A stretch of 42,719 nt of DNA from JAKLKS01 sp964370855. Lineage in GTDB: Bacteria > Planctomycetota > JAJSAM01 > JAKLKS01. This document shows, in pieces, positions 20,857 through 30,054 of the stretch. A program made the position numbers and the translations under genes. The notes beneath the pieces are model-generated. The model was not told where the DNA came from. It worked only from the letters and a program-made list of their open reading frames with translations, and made no database searches. The DNA lies in NCBI GenBank assembly GCA_964370855.1, contig CAYJMF010000031.1:1-42719 (forward strand), written 5' to 3'. The stretch's first letter is position 1, and the number at the start of each line of letters is the position of its first letter.

Positions 20857-23253
20857 ATGAAGATCCGTCCCGGCCCCCTGCGGACGGCGGCGGCCGCCGC
20901 GGCGCTCCTGGCGGCGGCGGCGGCCTTCGGCGGCGCCCGGGCGGAGCGGGTGCGCATGGTGGTGGTGGACTCCTCCCTCAGCGTGGCGGGCTCGAAGCCC
21001 TCCCGCGGGGCGGGGAGCGGCCCGCTCCGGCCGGGGGAGGGTGGGCGGCCGGACCGGGAGGGGCTCGCCTGGTTCGCCGGGAACTTCGTCCTCGACTACC
21101 CGCCGTCGAGGGAGCCCCCCGTCGTCGCCCGCGCCGGCTTCGCCAGGCCCCACCCCGGGGAGACGGACATCGCCGCCGCCCTCCGCGGGGCCCTCGCCCT
21201 CCTCCCCCCGGAGGCGGAGGGCGAGATCCTCCTCGTCACCGACGGGCGGGCCACGAAGGGGGACACGGCGGCGGCCCTCGCCGAGGCGAGGAGCCGCGGC
21301 GTGGCGGTGCTCGCGGTCCCCCTCGAAGGCGGCCCGCTCCCGGCCCGTGTCGCCGCCGTGGAGGCCCCCGCGCGGGTGCGGCCCGGGGAGCGGATCCCCG
21401 TCTCGGTCGTCGTCGCCGGGAGTCCCGGGGAGAAGACGACGGTGGTCCTCGAGGACGGGGCGGCGGGCGCCTCCGAGAGCCGCGAGTGCGTGGTGCCGCC
21501 GGGGGGGAGGGGCCGCATCGTCTTCGCCCGCGAGGCCGGGGGGCCCGGGGTCCGGATCTTCCGCGCCGACGCCGAGGGGGCGTGGCGCGGAGCGAGCCGC
21601 GCCGAGGCGGCGGTGCTGGTGGAGGGGGAGGCGGCAGTCCTCCGCCTCGGCTCCGCCCCGGCCGGCTCCGGCGTGGCGGCCCTCCTCCGCTCCCTCTCCG
21701 GCGGCACGGAGGTGGGCGACGCCGCGGGGCCCGCCGCCGTGGCGGCCCTCCTCGATGCCGTGGACCTCGCGTCCACGGCGCTGCTGGTCCTCGACGACCT
21801 CCCCGAGGCGGCGCTGCCGCCGGGCGGCGGCGAGCGCATCGCACGGGCCGTGGAGGGGGGCCTCGGCCTCGTCGTCCTCGGCGGGCCGCGGACGCTGGGC
21901 GCCGGGGGCTTCGCGGCGCGGCCCCTCGAGGAGGCGCTGCCCGTGCGCTGCGCCGCGGAGAGGCCCCGGCCCCTGGTGGTGCTCGCCATCGACGCCTCGG
22001 GCTCCATGGAGGGAGCGGCGGCGGGCGGCGGCTCCCTCGCGGCGGAGGCACGCACCGCCGCGGCGGCCCTGGTGGAGCGGCTCCCGAGGGACGCGCGCCT
22101 CGCCCTGGTCCGGTTCCACGACGGGCTCGCCGCGCCCACGGAGATCTTCGACCTCGCGTCGGAGGAGGGCCGGGCGGCGGCCGCCGCTTCCGCGCTCCGG
22201 GTCCACCGGCCCGGCGGCGGGACCCGCTTCGCCGCCGCCGCCGCGGAGGCGAGGGAGGCCGTCGCGCGCGCCCCCGGCCCCGGCGTGCGGGTGCTGCTCA
22301 TCGTCACCGACGGGAGGCCCTCGGAGGACGGGGGCGACCTCGCCGGCCTCGGGGCCGCCCTGGCGCGGGATCGGTTCGCGCTCCGCGTGGTGCCCGTCGG
22401 CCCCGAGGCGGACCGCGCCGCCCTCGGGGCCTTCGTGGAGGCCGCCGGCGGGGAGGTCGTCGCCGTCGGAGCGGGGGCCGGGGAACGCTCCCTCGCCGAC
22501 GTCCTCCTCGCCGCCTCCGGCGCCGCCGACCCCTCCCTCTGGTCCCCGGATCCCGTGGCGGTCCGGACCGGGGCGGACCCCGCCCCGTGGGGAGCGGCTC
22601 CCTCGGGCCTCCCCCCGGCGGCGGGACGGAACCGCGTCTGGCCCCGGAAGGGGGCCGCCCTCTGGCTCGTCGGCGACGACGGGAGCCCCCTCCTGGCCGC
22701 CGCCCGGCGCGGGCTCGGGCGGAGCGTCGTCTTCGCGGCGCCCCCGGAGGGGGGGGACGCTGCCTGGGCGACGGCGCCCGCGGCGGACCTCCTCGCGGCG
22801 GCCTTCCGCTGGGCCGTCCGGGACCCGGGAGCGGAAGGGGCCGAGGCCTCCGCGGCGCTCCTGCCCGACGGGGGGATCGCCGCCCGGCTCTCCGCCTCCC
22901 CTTCGCCGGCGGGGGAGGTCCGCGCCGGCGGCGTGGCGCTGCGCCGCACCGGGCTCTCCTCCTGGGAGGGAACGGTCCCCCCCTCGGCCCTCGACGGGGA
23001 GGTCCTCGCCTTCACGGCGGGGGAGGTCCTCCTCGCCCGGGTCGCCCCCGCCCGCGCCCCCTCCACGGAGAACGCGGTCCTCGGGACCGACGCCGCCGCC
23101 CTCGCCGCCCTCGAGGTCGCCGGGCGCGGTGCCGCGGGCCGGCGCGGGGGCGCGAACCCCGCCGCCCTCTCCGCCGGCCTCCTCGCCCTCGCCCTCCTCC
23201 TCGCCGCGGCGGGGGCCGAGGCCCGGTCTTTCGGCGCGCCCCGGGCCGTCTGA
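20857..23253 (+). CDS. Secreted or membrane VWA-domain protein with a glutamine-amidotransferase-like region
   Basis: The 798-residue protein starts with a signal peptide (1-29). The first part has a VWA-like fold with DSSLS near 35 and VTDGRAT near 128. A segment around 300-370 (ALLVLDDLPEAAL, LVVLGGPRTLGAGGFAARPLEEALPV) resembles the GATase1-like block common in planctomycete VWA proteins. A second VWA domain follows with the metal-site motif DASGS (about 379-383) and VTDGRPS (about 484). A C-terminal membrane segment (about 766-786) would hold it in the membrane. Substrate and partners are unknown. The ATG at 20857 was chosen because it gives the signal peptide; no strong ribosome-binding site is visible. 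The HEAT lipoprotein gene follows after 27 bp. Confidence 0.8.
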   Translation: MKIRPGPLRTAAAAAALLAAAAAFGGARAERVRMVVVDSSLSVAGSKPSRGAGSGPLRPGEGGRPDREGLAWFAGNFVLDYPPSREPPVVARAGFARPHPGETDIAAALRGALALLPPEAEGEILLVTDGRATKGDTAAALAEARSRGVAVLAVPLEGGPLPARVAAVEAPARVRPGERIPVSVVVAGSPGEKTTVVLEDGAAGASESRECVVPPGGRGRIVFAREAGGPGVRIFRADAEGAWRGASRAEAAVLVEGEAAVLRLGSAPAGSGVAALLRSLSGGTEVGDAAGPAAVAALLDAVDLASTALLVLDDLPEAALPPGGGERIARAVEGGLGLVVLGGPRTLGAGGFAARPLEEALPVRCAAERPRPLVVLAIDASGSMEGAAAGGGSLAAEARTAAAALVERLPRDARLALVRFHDGLAAPTEIFDLASEEGRAAAAASALRVHRPGGGTRFAAAAAEAREAVARAPGPGVRVLLIVTDGRPSEDGGDLAGLGAALARDRFALRVVPVGPEADRAALGAFVEAAGGEVVAVGAGAGERSLADVLLAASGAADPSLWSPDPVAVRTGADPAPWGAAPSGLPPAAGRNRVWPRKGAALWLVGDDGSPLLAAARRGLGRSVVFAAPPEGGDAAWATAPAADLLAAAFRWAVRDPGAEGAEASAALLPDGGIAARLSASPSPAGEVRAGGVALRRTGLSSWEGTVPPSALDGEVLAFTAGEVLLARVAPARAPSTENAVLGTDAAALAALEVAGRGAAGRRGGANPAALSAGLLALALLLAAAGAEARSFGAPRAV

Positions 23254-23280
23254 GGGATAGTGACGGGCAAGGAGGGTGCC

Positions 23281-23895
23281 ATGGGATTCCGCGCGTCGCT
23301 CGCCGCTTCCGTCGTCCTCGGCGCAGCGCTCCTCGGCGGGTGCGCCTCCCCCGGCGAGGAGACGGACGAGGCCACGGCGGTCCAGATCCGGGGCCTCATC
23401 CGGGACCTCGGCACCACCAAGGGATCGGAGAAGGAGAACACCATCCTGACCCTCGGCCAGATCCTCCGGGCCCGGTCGGTGCCCTTCCTCCTCGAGGCCC
23501 TGGAGGGCGACTCCAATCCCGACGTGAGGGCCGGGTGCGCCCACGCCCTCGGCATCGCCCAGGACGGGGCCGCCGTGGAGCCCCTGTTCCGCGCCCTCGG
23601 GGACTCCAACGACGGGGTGCGCTACACCGCCGCCTACAACCTCGGCCTGTTCCGGGACGCCCGGGGGATCCCGGCGCTCATCGAGTCCCTCAGCAGCGCC
23701 AACGTCATGCACCGCTACAGCGGCCACCAGTCCCTCGCGTTCCTCACGAAGAGGGACTTCGGCTTCGACGCGCGGGCCGAGCCCGAGGCGCGGGAGGCGG
23801 CGGCCCGGCGGTGGGAGGAGTGGTTCCGCGACATCCAGGCCTCCGGCGGCGAGGGCGCCTCCCTCCTCCCCACGGAAGGTGCCATCCGCCGCTAG
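23281..23895 (+). CDS. HEAT-repeat lipoprotein
   Basis: The 204-residue protein has a lipoprotein signal (GAALLGGC, lipidated cysteine near residue 21) and at least three HEAT-like helical repeats: PFLLEALEGDSNPDVRAGCAHALG, EPLFRALGDSNDGVRYTAAYNLG and PALIESLSSANVMHRYSGHQSLA. These usually form protein-binding surfaces, so a scaffold or assembly role in the periplasm is plausible; no enzyme motif is seen. GGAGGG at 23271-23276 supports the ATG. It is probably co-transcribed with the VWA gene, and its stop shares CTAG (23892-23895) with the convergent gene. Confidence 0.85.
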   Translation: MGFRASLAASVVLGAALLGGCASPGEETDEATAVQIRGLIRDLGTTKGSEKENTILTLGQILRARSVPFLLEALEGDSNPDVRAGCAHALGIAQDGAAVEPLFRALGDSNDGVRYTAAYNLGLFRDARGIPALIESLSSANVMHRYSGHQSLAFLTKRDFGFDARAEPEAREAAARRWEEWFRDIQASGGEGASLLPTEGAIRR

Positions 23896-24275
23896 GGGGA
23901 GTCCAGGGCCCGGAGGAGGGCCTCGAAACGGGGGTCGCCCCGCAGCGAGGCCAGGTCCTCGTCGACCCGGGCGTGCGCCCCGTCGTCCCAGCCGAGCCTG
24001 ACGGCCTCGGCCAGTTCCCGCAGGGCGCCCTCGGCGTTCCCGGAGAGCGCCAGGGAGCAGGCCAGGTTGTAGCGGACCCCGGGATCCAGCGGCCGGAGGG
24101 AGGCCAGCCGGCCGTCGAGCCGGAGGCCCTCCTCGATGCGGCCGGCGCGGGTGTGGACGTGGGCCAGGAAGGCGAGGGCTTCCAGGTCCTCGGGATCGCG
24201 GCGAAGGGCCTCCTCCATGATCCCGACGAGGAAGTCGTCGCCGATCCGCTGCAGCCAGGGGGCGTCAGGATCCAT
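23892..24275 (-). CDS. Small TPR protein
   Basis: This 127-residue protein is built of tetratricopeptide-like helices: IMEEALRRDPEDLEALAFLAHVHTRAG, then PLDPGVRYNLACSLALSGNAEGALRELAEAVRLG, ending with DEDLASLRGDPRFEALLRALD, a common tail of short TPR proteins. It has no signal sequence and is probably cytoplasmic. Function is unknown. The ATG at 24275 has GGGAG ten bases upstream; an in-frame ATG at 24320 would add 15 residues and come within 15 bp of the divergent lipoprotein gene. Confidence 0.8.
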   Translation of the reverse strand: MDPDAPWLQRIGDDFLVGIMEEALRRDPEDLEALAFLAHVHTRAGRIEEGLRLDGRLASLRPLDPGVRYNLACSLALSGNAEGALRELAEAVRLGWDDGAHARVDEDLASLRGDPRFEALLRALDSP

Positions 24276-24322
24276 CGGCAGGGGGCTCCCGGCGGCAATG
24301 CGTCCGCCGCCGCCCTCCATCC

Positions 24323-24328
24323 TACAAT
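24323..24328 (+). promoter_or_regulatory. -10 box placed for a leaderless start
   Basis: TACAAT is followed by six bases and then the ATG at 24335, exactly where transcription should start. No Shine-Dalgarno sequence precedes that ATG. The -35 region is poor. Confidence 0.4.
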
Positions 24329-24334
24329 GCTCCA

Positions 24335-25609
24335 ATGAAGGCGCACGCCCTCCTCCTCCTGGTTCCGCTGCTGTCCGCGGCCTGCGGCGGCCTCCGCCCG
24401 CCGGCGCGGACGGTCCCGGAGCCCGACCGGCTCTCCGACGGCCAGCGGGATGCCTATCTCTCCGCCCTCGAGGACGCCGCCGCGGGGCTGCCGGCGAAGG
24501 CCCTGGCCCACCTGGAGCCCCTGGCCGCGCTCCGGCCCCTCCACGTCCCGTCCCACCTCCTCCGACAGGACCTGCTGCGGGGGGAGGGGAGGGAGGAGGA
24601 GGCCGCCCTTGAGTACGGGGCCCTCGCGGCGGAGCCCGGCGCCACCGCCGACGCCGAGGTGCTGCGCGTCCGCACTTCGGCCCTCCCCGGGCCGCAACGG
24701 GTGGCCGCCTACCAGGCGGCGGCCGCCCGGGACGCCGCCTCCCCCTGGCCCCGCATCGCCCTCGCCGTGGCCCGCAGGAAGCAGGCTCGGGACCTCGAGC
24801 AGGGGAGCCGCGAACGGGCCCTGCAGGGCTTCGCCGTGGAATCCCGCGCCCTCCACGAGGAGGCCGTGGCCGCCGCGGGCAGGGCCCGCACGGAGGCGGA
24901 GCGGGCCGTCGCCCTGGCCCCGGACCTCGCCGCCTCCCATGCCTGCCTCGCCGGCGCCCTCGCCGAGGCGGCGGACCTCGCGAGGGGGACGCCGGAGGCC
25001 GCGCGGGATCTCCGCGGCGAGGCCGTGGATGCCTGCGGGAAGGCCCTCGCCATCGATCCCGGCGATCCCCGGGTCCTCCTCGAGAGGGCCCTCCTCCATC
25101 GCGACTCCCAGAAGCTCGACGAGGCCCTCCGGGACTTCGAGGCGGCCGCCCTCGCCGCCCCCCGCGACCGGGAGATCCTGGCGGAGCGGGCCGCGGCACT
25201 GGAGTCGAGAGGGAGGACCGGCGAGGCCCTCGCCGCGTGGAGGGAACTCCTGGAGATGGAGCCCCGGTGGACCGAGGCGTGGATGGACGGGGCCGGCGCG
25301 TCCCTCGGGGCGGGGCGCCTCGACGAGGCCCTGGAGCGGTACCGACGGGCCGACGTCCTCTACGCGGAGGGAGGCGGAGAGAGGTGGCGGGCGCTTCGCG
25401 GGGTCGCCACGACCCTGGCCCAGATGGGGCTCGACCGGGCCGAACCGGATCGCCTCGCGGAGGCCCTCGGGACGGTCCGCGCCTACGCGGCGGAGGGGGG
25501 CCCGGACCAGGCCTGGGTGGAGAGCATGATCTACACCCTCGGCGGCGAGGAGGGGGGGGCCGCCGGGGATCCCGACGGGGGAGACGGCGCGCGCCGGCGC
25601 TCCCCCTAG
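24335..25609 (+). CDS. TPR-repeat lipoprotein
   Basis: The 424-residue protein has a lipoprotein signal (LLVPLLSAAC, cysteine 17) followed by TPR-like helical pairs across most of its length, for example CGKALAIDPGDPRVLLERALLHRDSQ, LDEALRDFEAAALAAPRDREILAERAAAL and GEALAAWRELLEMEPRWTEAWMDG. It is probably an outer- or inner-membrane lipoprotein acting as a protein-interaction scaffold; no catalytic motif is seen. The mRNA may be leaderless. The stop shares CTAG (25606-25609) with the large convergent gene. Confidence 0.82.
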   Translation: MKAHALLLLVPLLSAACGGLRPPARTVPEPDRLSDGQRDAYLSALEDAAAGLPAKALAHLEPLAALRPLHVPSHLLRQDLLRGEGREEEAALEYGALAAEPGATADAEVLRVRTSALPGPQRVAAYQAAAARDAASPWPRIALAVARRKQARDLEQGSRERALQGFAVESRALHEEAVAAAGRARTEAERAVALAPDLAASHACLAGALAEAADLARGTPEAARDLRGEAVDACGKALAIDPGDPRVLLERALLHRDSQKLDEALRDFEAAALAAPRDREILAERAAALESRGRTGEALAAWRELLEMEPRWTEAWMDGAGASLGAGRLDEALERYRRADVLYAEGGGERWRALRGVATTLAQMGLDRAEPDRLAEALGTVRAYAAEGGPDQAWVESMIYTLGGEEGGAAGDPDGGDGARRRSP

Positions 25610-28600
25610 GGCTTCAGCCCCACCACGAGGCCCGCGTTGTCCCCCGACGCCGTGACGAGGATGCTCCCGTCCCCGACGGGCTCCGTGAGCAGGCGTCCGA
25701 GCTCCGAACGGGTCCAGATCACCTCGTTCTTCGCCAGGTCGAAGGCCAGGAGCACGCCCCCCGCGCCGCTCACGTAGAGGGTGTCCCCCATGACGTGGAC
25801 GCCCCCCTCCACGGGATGGCCGATGGAGGTCGTCCCGCGCCGCGCGCCGTCCGCCGCGGCGAAGGTCACGAGGGTTCCCCGGGCGGTGACGGCCAGGACC
25901 CCGTCCCCGCGGAGAACGGGGCGGGCGCCGACGGGGCCGTCGACCTCGGCGGACCAGGTCACCTTCCCGTCGGCCAGGGCGATCCTCTCCACGGTGGAGG
26001 ACTCGGTTCCCGCCAGCACGCCCCCCCGGCCGTCGGCGACCATGGTGCCGAACACCGGCCCCTTGAGGGAGGCGGACCACTTCTCGGCGCCGTCGGAGGC
26101 GGAGAGGGCGACCACGCGCTGGTCCGCGAGGGGGACGAGGACGAGGCCGTCCAGGGCGAGGAGCCGCCCCGAGACGGGGGACCCGAGGGGCTTCGCCCAC
26201 TTCTCGACCCCGCCGCCGGATTCCAGCGCGTGGACCTTCCCGTCGGAGTCGCCGAAGATCACGAGGCCGCCGGAGAGGACGGGTGCGCGCTCCAGGGCGG
26301 TGCCGATGGGGGTCTTCCACGCGACGGCCTTCGCGGCGAGGTCCACGGCGAAGGCCTCGCCGTCTTTCCCCCCGAAGTAGGCCCGCCCGCCGGAGACGAG
26401 GATGCCGCCGCTGATTCCGCTGAGGCTCCCCGTGTCCACCTGGAAGAGGAGGTTGCCCGAGGAGGCCTCGAGGGCGCGGAAGAGGCCCCCGCGGGTGCCC
26501 ACGAGGACCATCCCTCCGGAGAGCCCGGGGCGCCCCTCCACGGCGGCCCCCGCGGTGGTCGTCCAGAGGTGGGAGCGCTGCAGGTCCACGGAGACCTCGG
26601 CCACCCTGTCCCCCTCGATGCCGGTCCGCTCCATGACGGCGGCGTCGAAGCCGGGCATGGAGAGCTCGATGATGCTCTTCCCCTGGTAGGGGTAGTGGAC
26701 GGTGCAGGGAGTGGTGAAGGAGACGGTGCTCGTCCCCGTCCCCTCGCCGAGATCCGCCGTGAGGTCGAGCTTCGCCCCGGCGGGGCGGGTCACGACGCGG
26801 AGGGGGAGGAGGGCCCGCCCCCGGAAGGAGACGTCCTGGGCGGCGGAGATGGTCTTCTTCAGGATGTCGAAGGAGGCCTGGTAGTTGCCCCGCTTCTCCT
26901 CCGCCTCCGCCCTGAGGAGGGAATCGGAGATCCCCTTGAGGAGGGTCCTCATGCCCGTCACGTCGCCCTCCAGCCGGAGGTCGCGCAGGAGGCGATCCGC
27001 GACGGGGGCGAAGTACTTCTTCGGCTCCTGCACCTTCAGTTCGGCGCACCGCTTGAGGAAGGCGTCGCAGGCCTCGATGCCGACGGCGAGTCTGCCGCTG
27101 TTCTTGGATTCGCTGACGGCGGCGAGGGTGGCGGAGTACAGGGCCTGCATCTCGTCGCGGAAGACCTCGGCCCTGGCGCGGTGCCGGAGGTCCTCCAGGG
27201 TGCCGTAGCCGGACTGCATGTCCTGGAGGGCGAGGAAGAGCTCCGGCATCCGGAGCGTCTCGACCCCCATGAGCTTCCCGTCGGAGACCTTCTTCAGCAC
27301 CGCCACCACGGCGGTCCAGTCCGTGCGCTCCCGCCCCTGAAGCGCGTGGTCCGCGATGGCGAGGATCTCCCGGACCCTCGCGGCCTCGACCTTGGTCACG
27401 TCGGTGTTGCCCACGTCGTCCTTGGCGTCCTTCACGATCTTCGCCTGGTCCCGGAGGGCCCCGGCGGGGACCTGGAGGACCGCCATGTAGGCCTTCTGGA
27501 GCCGGGTCCACATCTTGTCCAGGTCGTCCCCCTTGACGTCGGCGAGGGACTGGTTGGTGATCTCGGGGAGGATGTCCAGGATCCTGACGACGCCGCCCTC
27601 GAAGTCCCCGGCCTTCACCAGGGCCATGGCGGGATCGATGATGGCGGTCCGGAGGCGGCCCTCGAGCTCCTTGATGCGCTTCTCCCGCTCCGGGGAGGAG
27701 CGGCGATCGGCGAGCTCGCGGAGCAGCGCGTCGGCCCTCTTGCCGAGCTCGCTGTCGGCGGATTCGCCGGCCCTGACCCCCTGGAGGAACGCCTCCGCCT
27801 CGTCCCACCCCGGCCCCGCGGGGCCCCGGATCACGGCCTCGGTCTCCTCGATCTTCTGGGCGGTGGTCTTGATCATCATCCACCCGGCGACGGCCACGGC
27901 GACGACGCCGAGGACGCCCGCCGCCCTGAGGACCTTCTTCCGGGTTTCGCGGGCCTTCTCCCCGGCGAGCAGGTCCTGGATCCGCTCCTTGTAGTCCTTG
28001 TTGTCGGGCTCGAGCTGGGCCAGCTTCCGGTAGACCTCGAGGATCTCCTTGCGGTCGGCCTTGGCCGCCTCCATGTCGGCGGCGACGGCGAGGATCTCCT
28101 TGAGCCCGTCCTCCCGCTGGCCCATGGCGATGAGGCAGTTGGCCCGCTGGCGGCGGAGGGAGTGGCTCTCGGGGACGAGGGCGAGCCCCTTGTCGAGGAC
28201 CCGGAGGGAGCCGTGGAAGTCGCGATCCTCGGCGAGGAGGCGCGACGCCTCGCGGCAGGACTCCTCGGCCTTGGCGAACTGGTCGAGGGAGGCCTGCACC
28301 TCCATGAGGAGCTCGTGGGCGCCCTCGTTGTGGGAATCGTGCTCGACGGCCTTCCGCAGGGCCTCCACGGCCTCGGTCTTGTGCTCCTGGGCCTTGAGGG
28401 CGGACCCGAGGGCGGCGTAGGTCTTCGAGGCGACCTTGCGATCCCCCGCGGCGGACTGGGCCTCGGCGAGGGAGGAGAGGAGGCCCGCGTTGGCCGGATC
28501 GAGCTTCGCCGCCCGGGCGAGGAGGCGGGAGGCCCGCGCGTAGTCCTTCTTCTCGAGGAAGGGCCGGGAGGCGGCCTCGAGGGAGGATGCGTCCATGGTG

Positions 28601-29310
28601 ATGACGAGGCCGTTCTCGATGAGCTTCGCCATGGAGAGGGCGGTGTCGAAGGGGGAGAGGTAGAACTCGTCGAAGGCCTGGGCGACGTCGAGGGAGCCGT
28701 CGAGCATCTGGTAGAGGAGGCGGGTGGGGCGGTCGTACTTGTCCTCGGGGAGGGGGTCCTCGCTCCTGCGGGCGTAGAACTCCTCCTGCTCGCCGATCTT
28801 CTGGAGGGCGAGGCCGTACTCGTCGGATCGGCGGGCGGCCTCCATGACGACGTCGGTGACGCTGAAGAAGAACTCCGCGAAGGGGCCGGGGCCGCCGGAG
28901 GGCCCGGCGTTGGCGCCCTCGAGGAACTGGAACTTGCCGGACTTCCAGTTGAAGGACTCGTAGATCTCCTCCGCCGCCTGGTACTTGCATGCGTCGGAGA
29001 TGTCCTCGGCCTTGACGAGGCCGGTCTGGAGGAGGATGTCGCCGAGCTTGGTCTCCTTGGCGCGCTCCTGCTTGAGGACGGCGACCTTGAGGTCCCCCTC
29101 GGCGAGCTTTCCCATGCCGACGAGGAGGTTTCCGAGGCGGAACTTCCGCGCGCTACGGGAGGTGAGGAGGGAGACCCCGTCGTCGCTGAAGTAGAAGCGG
29201 CGCTCCGTCTCGCCGACCTTCACGACGAGAGTGCCGGACTGCCGGTTCATCCCCAGGGTCTGGAAGATGTCGGCGAGCCCGAGATTTGTAAGGTCGCCCT
29301 CGAAGGCCAT
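25606..29310 (-). CDS. DUF4388-TPR-PEGA-propeller transmembrane protein
   Basis: This 1234-residue protein combines several modules. Residues 1-95 are a DUF4388 domain (MAFEGDLTNLGLADIFQTLGM, then GTLVVKVGETERRFYFSDDGV); a second related unit follows (KLGDILLQTGLVKAEDISDACKYQ). TPR-like repeats span about 230-455. One membrane segment is at about 459-481 (LGVVAVAVAGWMMI). A long helical region follows, then a PEGA-like domain (about 840-905, LPLRVVTRPAGAKLDLT) and a PQQ/BamB-like beta-propeller (about 907-1234) with repeats such as FRALEASSGNLLFQVDTG. The N-terminal part should be cytoplasmic and the propeller periplasmic. Start ATG 29310 follows GGGGGAA. Function is unknown; a signalling or envelope-sensing scaffold is inference. 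Confidence 0.85.
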   Translation of the reverse strand: MAFEGDLTNLGLADIFQTLGMNRQSGTLVVKVGETERRFYFSDDGVSLLTSRSARKFRLGNLLVGMGKLAEGDLKVAVLKQERAKETKLGDILLQTGLVKAEDISDACKYQAAEEIYESFNWKSGKFQFLEGANAGPSGGPGPFAEFFFSVTDVVMEAARRSDEYGLALQKIGEQEEFYARRSEDPLPEDKYDRPTRLLYQMLDGSLDVAQAFDEFYLSPFDTALSMAKLIENGLVITMDASSLEAASRPFLEKKDYARASRLLARAAKLDPANAGLLSSLAEAQSAAGDRKVASKTYAALGSALKAQEHKTEAVEALRKAVEHDSHNEGAHELLMEVQASLDQFAKAEESCREASRLLAEDRDFHGSLRVLDKGLALVPESHSLRRQRANCLIAMGQREDGLKEILAVAADMEAAKADRKEILEVYRKLAQLEPDNKDYKERIQDLLAGEKARETRKKVLRAAGVLGVVAVAVAGWMMIKTTAQKIEETEAVIRGPAGPGWDEAEAFLQGVRAGESADSELGKRADALLRELADRRSSPEREKRIKELEGRLRTAIIDPAMALVKAGDFEGGVVRILDILPEITNQSLADVKGDDLDKMWTRLQKAYMAVLQVPAGALRDQAKIVKDAKDDVGNTDVTKVEAARVREILAIADHALQGRERTDWTAVVAVLKKVSDGKLMGVETLRMPELFLALQDMQSGYGTLEDLRHRARAEVFRDEMQALYSATLAAVSESKNSGRLAVGIEACDAFLKRCAELKVQEPKKYFAPVADRLLRDLRLEGDVTGMRTLLKGISDSLLRAEAEEKRGNYQASFDILKKTISAAQDVSFRGRALLPLRVVTRPAGAKLDLTADLGEGTGTSTVSFTTPCTVHYPYQGKSIIELSMPGFDAAVMERTGIEGDRVAEVSVDLQRSHLWTTTAGAAVEGRPGLSGGMVLVGTRGGLFRALEASSGNLLFQVDTGSLSGISGGILVSGGRAYFGGKDGEAFAVDLAAKAVAWKTPIGTALERAPVLSGGLVIFGDSDGKVHALESGGGVEKWAKPLGSPVSGRLLALDGLVLVPLADQRVVALSASDGAEKWSASLKGPVFGTMVADGRGGVLAGTESSTVERIALADGKVTWSAEVDGPVGARPVLRGDGVLAVTARGTLVTFAAADGARRGTTSIGHPVEGGVHVMGDTLYVSGAGGVLLAFDLAKNEVIWTRSELGRLLTEPVGDGSILVTASGDNAGLVVGLKP

Positions 29311-29352
29311 GGGATTCCCCCGCTGGAAACGGTCCCCTTGCCCGGGGCCGCC

Positions 29353-29381
29353 TTGCCGCCGCCCAGAAACCCGGCTAGAAT
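29353..29381 (+). promoter_or_regulatory. Promoter of the zinc-ribbon gene
   Basis: TTGCCG (29353-29358) and TAGAAT (29376-29381) have a 17-bp spacing; transcription would start near 29388, about 78 nt before the gene. The region is shared with the divergent DUF4388 gene, for which only a weak -10 (TAGGAT on the minus strand, 29402-29397) is seen. Confidence 0.55.
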
Positions 29382-29465
29382 CAGCCTGCGGCGGAAATCC
29401 TAACCCGCGTTCTTCCATGGGGAAAGGACTACCCCTCTCCCGCCCGCACGACTCCGGAGGTCGCC

Positions 29466-30002
29466 TTGCTCCACCTGGTCTGCGACTGCGGCGCCCTGCT
29501 CACCCTGCCGCCCACGGCGGGGGGGAGGACCGTCTCCTGCCGCTCCTGCGGGGCCACGCGGCCGGTGCCGGACCCAGCGGCGCTGGGGCTGTCGGAACAC
29601 CTCGGGAGCGCGGCCCCGTCCGCCTCCGCGCCCGCCCCCGCGCCCGCCCCCGTCCCCGCGTCCGCCCCCGGCACCCTCCCCGCGTCCACCGACGCGCCCC
29701 TGCCCGCCCACCACGCCCCCTCCTTCGGCCGGGACGACCGTCTCGACCTCCCCTCCCTGGAGCGCCACGCCGCCCGCATGGGGGCGCTCTCGGTGCTCGT
29801 CTGGGCGGCGGGCATCCTCGGGGCCGGGGGGGCCTTCGTCCTCTCCTCGAGGCCACAACCGGAGCGTGCCCTCCTGGCCATCGCCTGCCTCTTCGCCGCC
29901 CTCCTCGCGTCGGCCGGCTTCCGCGCCGCCCGCGCCTCCGCCCTGGCCGCGGTGGCGCTGGCGCAGCGGCAGCGGGAGATGCTGCAGGGGATGGAGCGGT
30001 AG
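29466..30002 (+). CDS. Zinc-ribbon membrane protein
   Basis: The 178-residue protein has an N-terminal zinc ribbon (Cys6, Cys8, Cys25, Cys28: CDCG and CRSCG), a Pro/Ala-rich low-complexity linker (about 50-85) and two membrane segments near the C terminus (about 104-124 and 136-158), ending in a short charged tail. Small proteins of this plan are frequent in Planctomycetota and have no known role. The start is TTG at 29466, supported by GGAGG at 29456-29460; no ATG or GTG would keep the first cysteine pair. It lies 89 bp before the GntR gene on the same strand but the regulator has its own control region. Confidence 0.75.
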   Translation: MLHLVCDCGALLTLPPTAGGRTVSCRSCGATRPVPDPAALGLSEHLGSAAPSASAPAPAPAPVPASAPGTLPASTDAPLPAHHAPSFGRDDRLDLPSLERHAARMGALSVLVWAAGILGAGGAFVLSSRPQPERALLAIACLFAALLASAGFRAARASALAAVALAQRQREMLQGMER

Positions 30003-30054
30003 GAAGGGAAGGAACGAGAGAGAGAAGGGACTCCCGGTTTCACCCCGGATTCCC

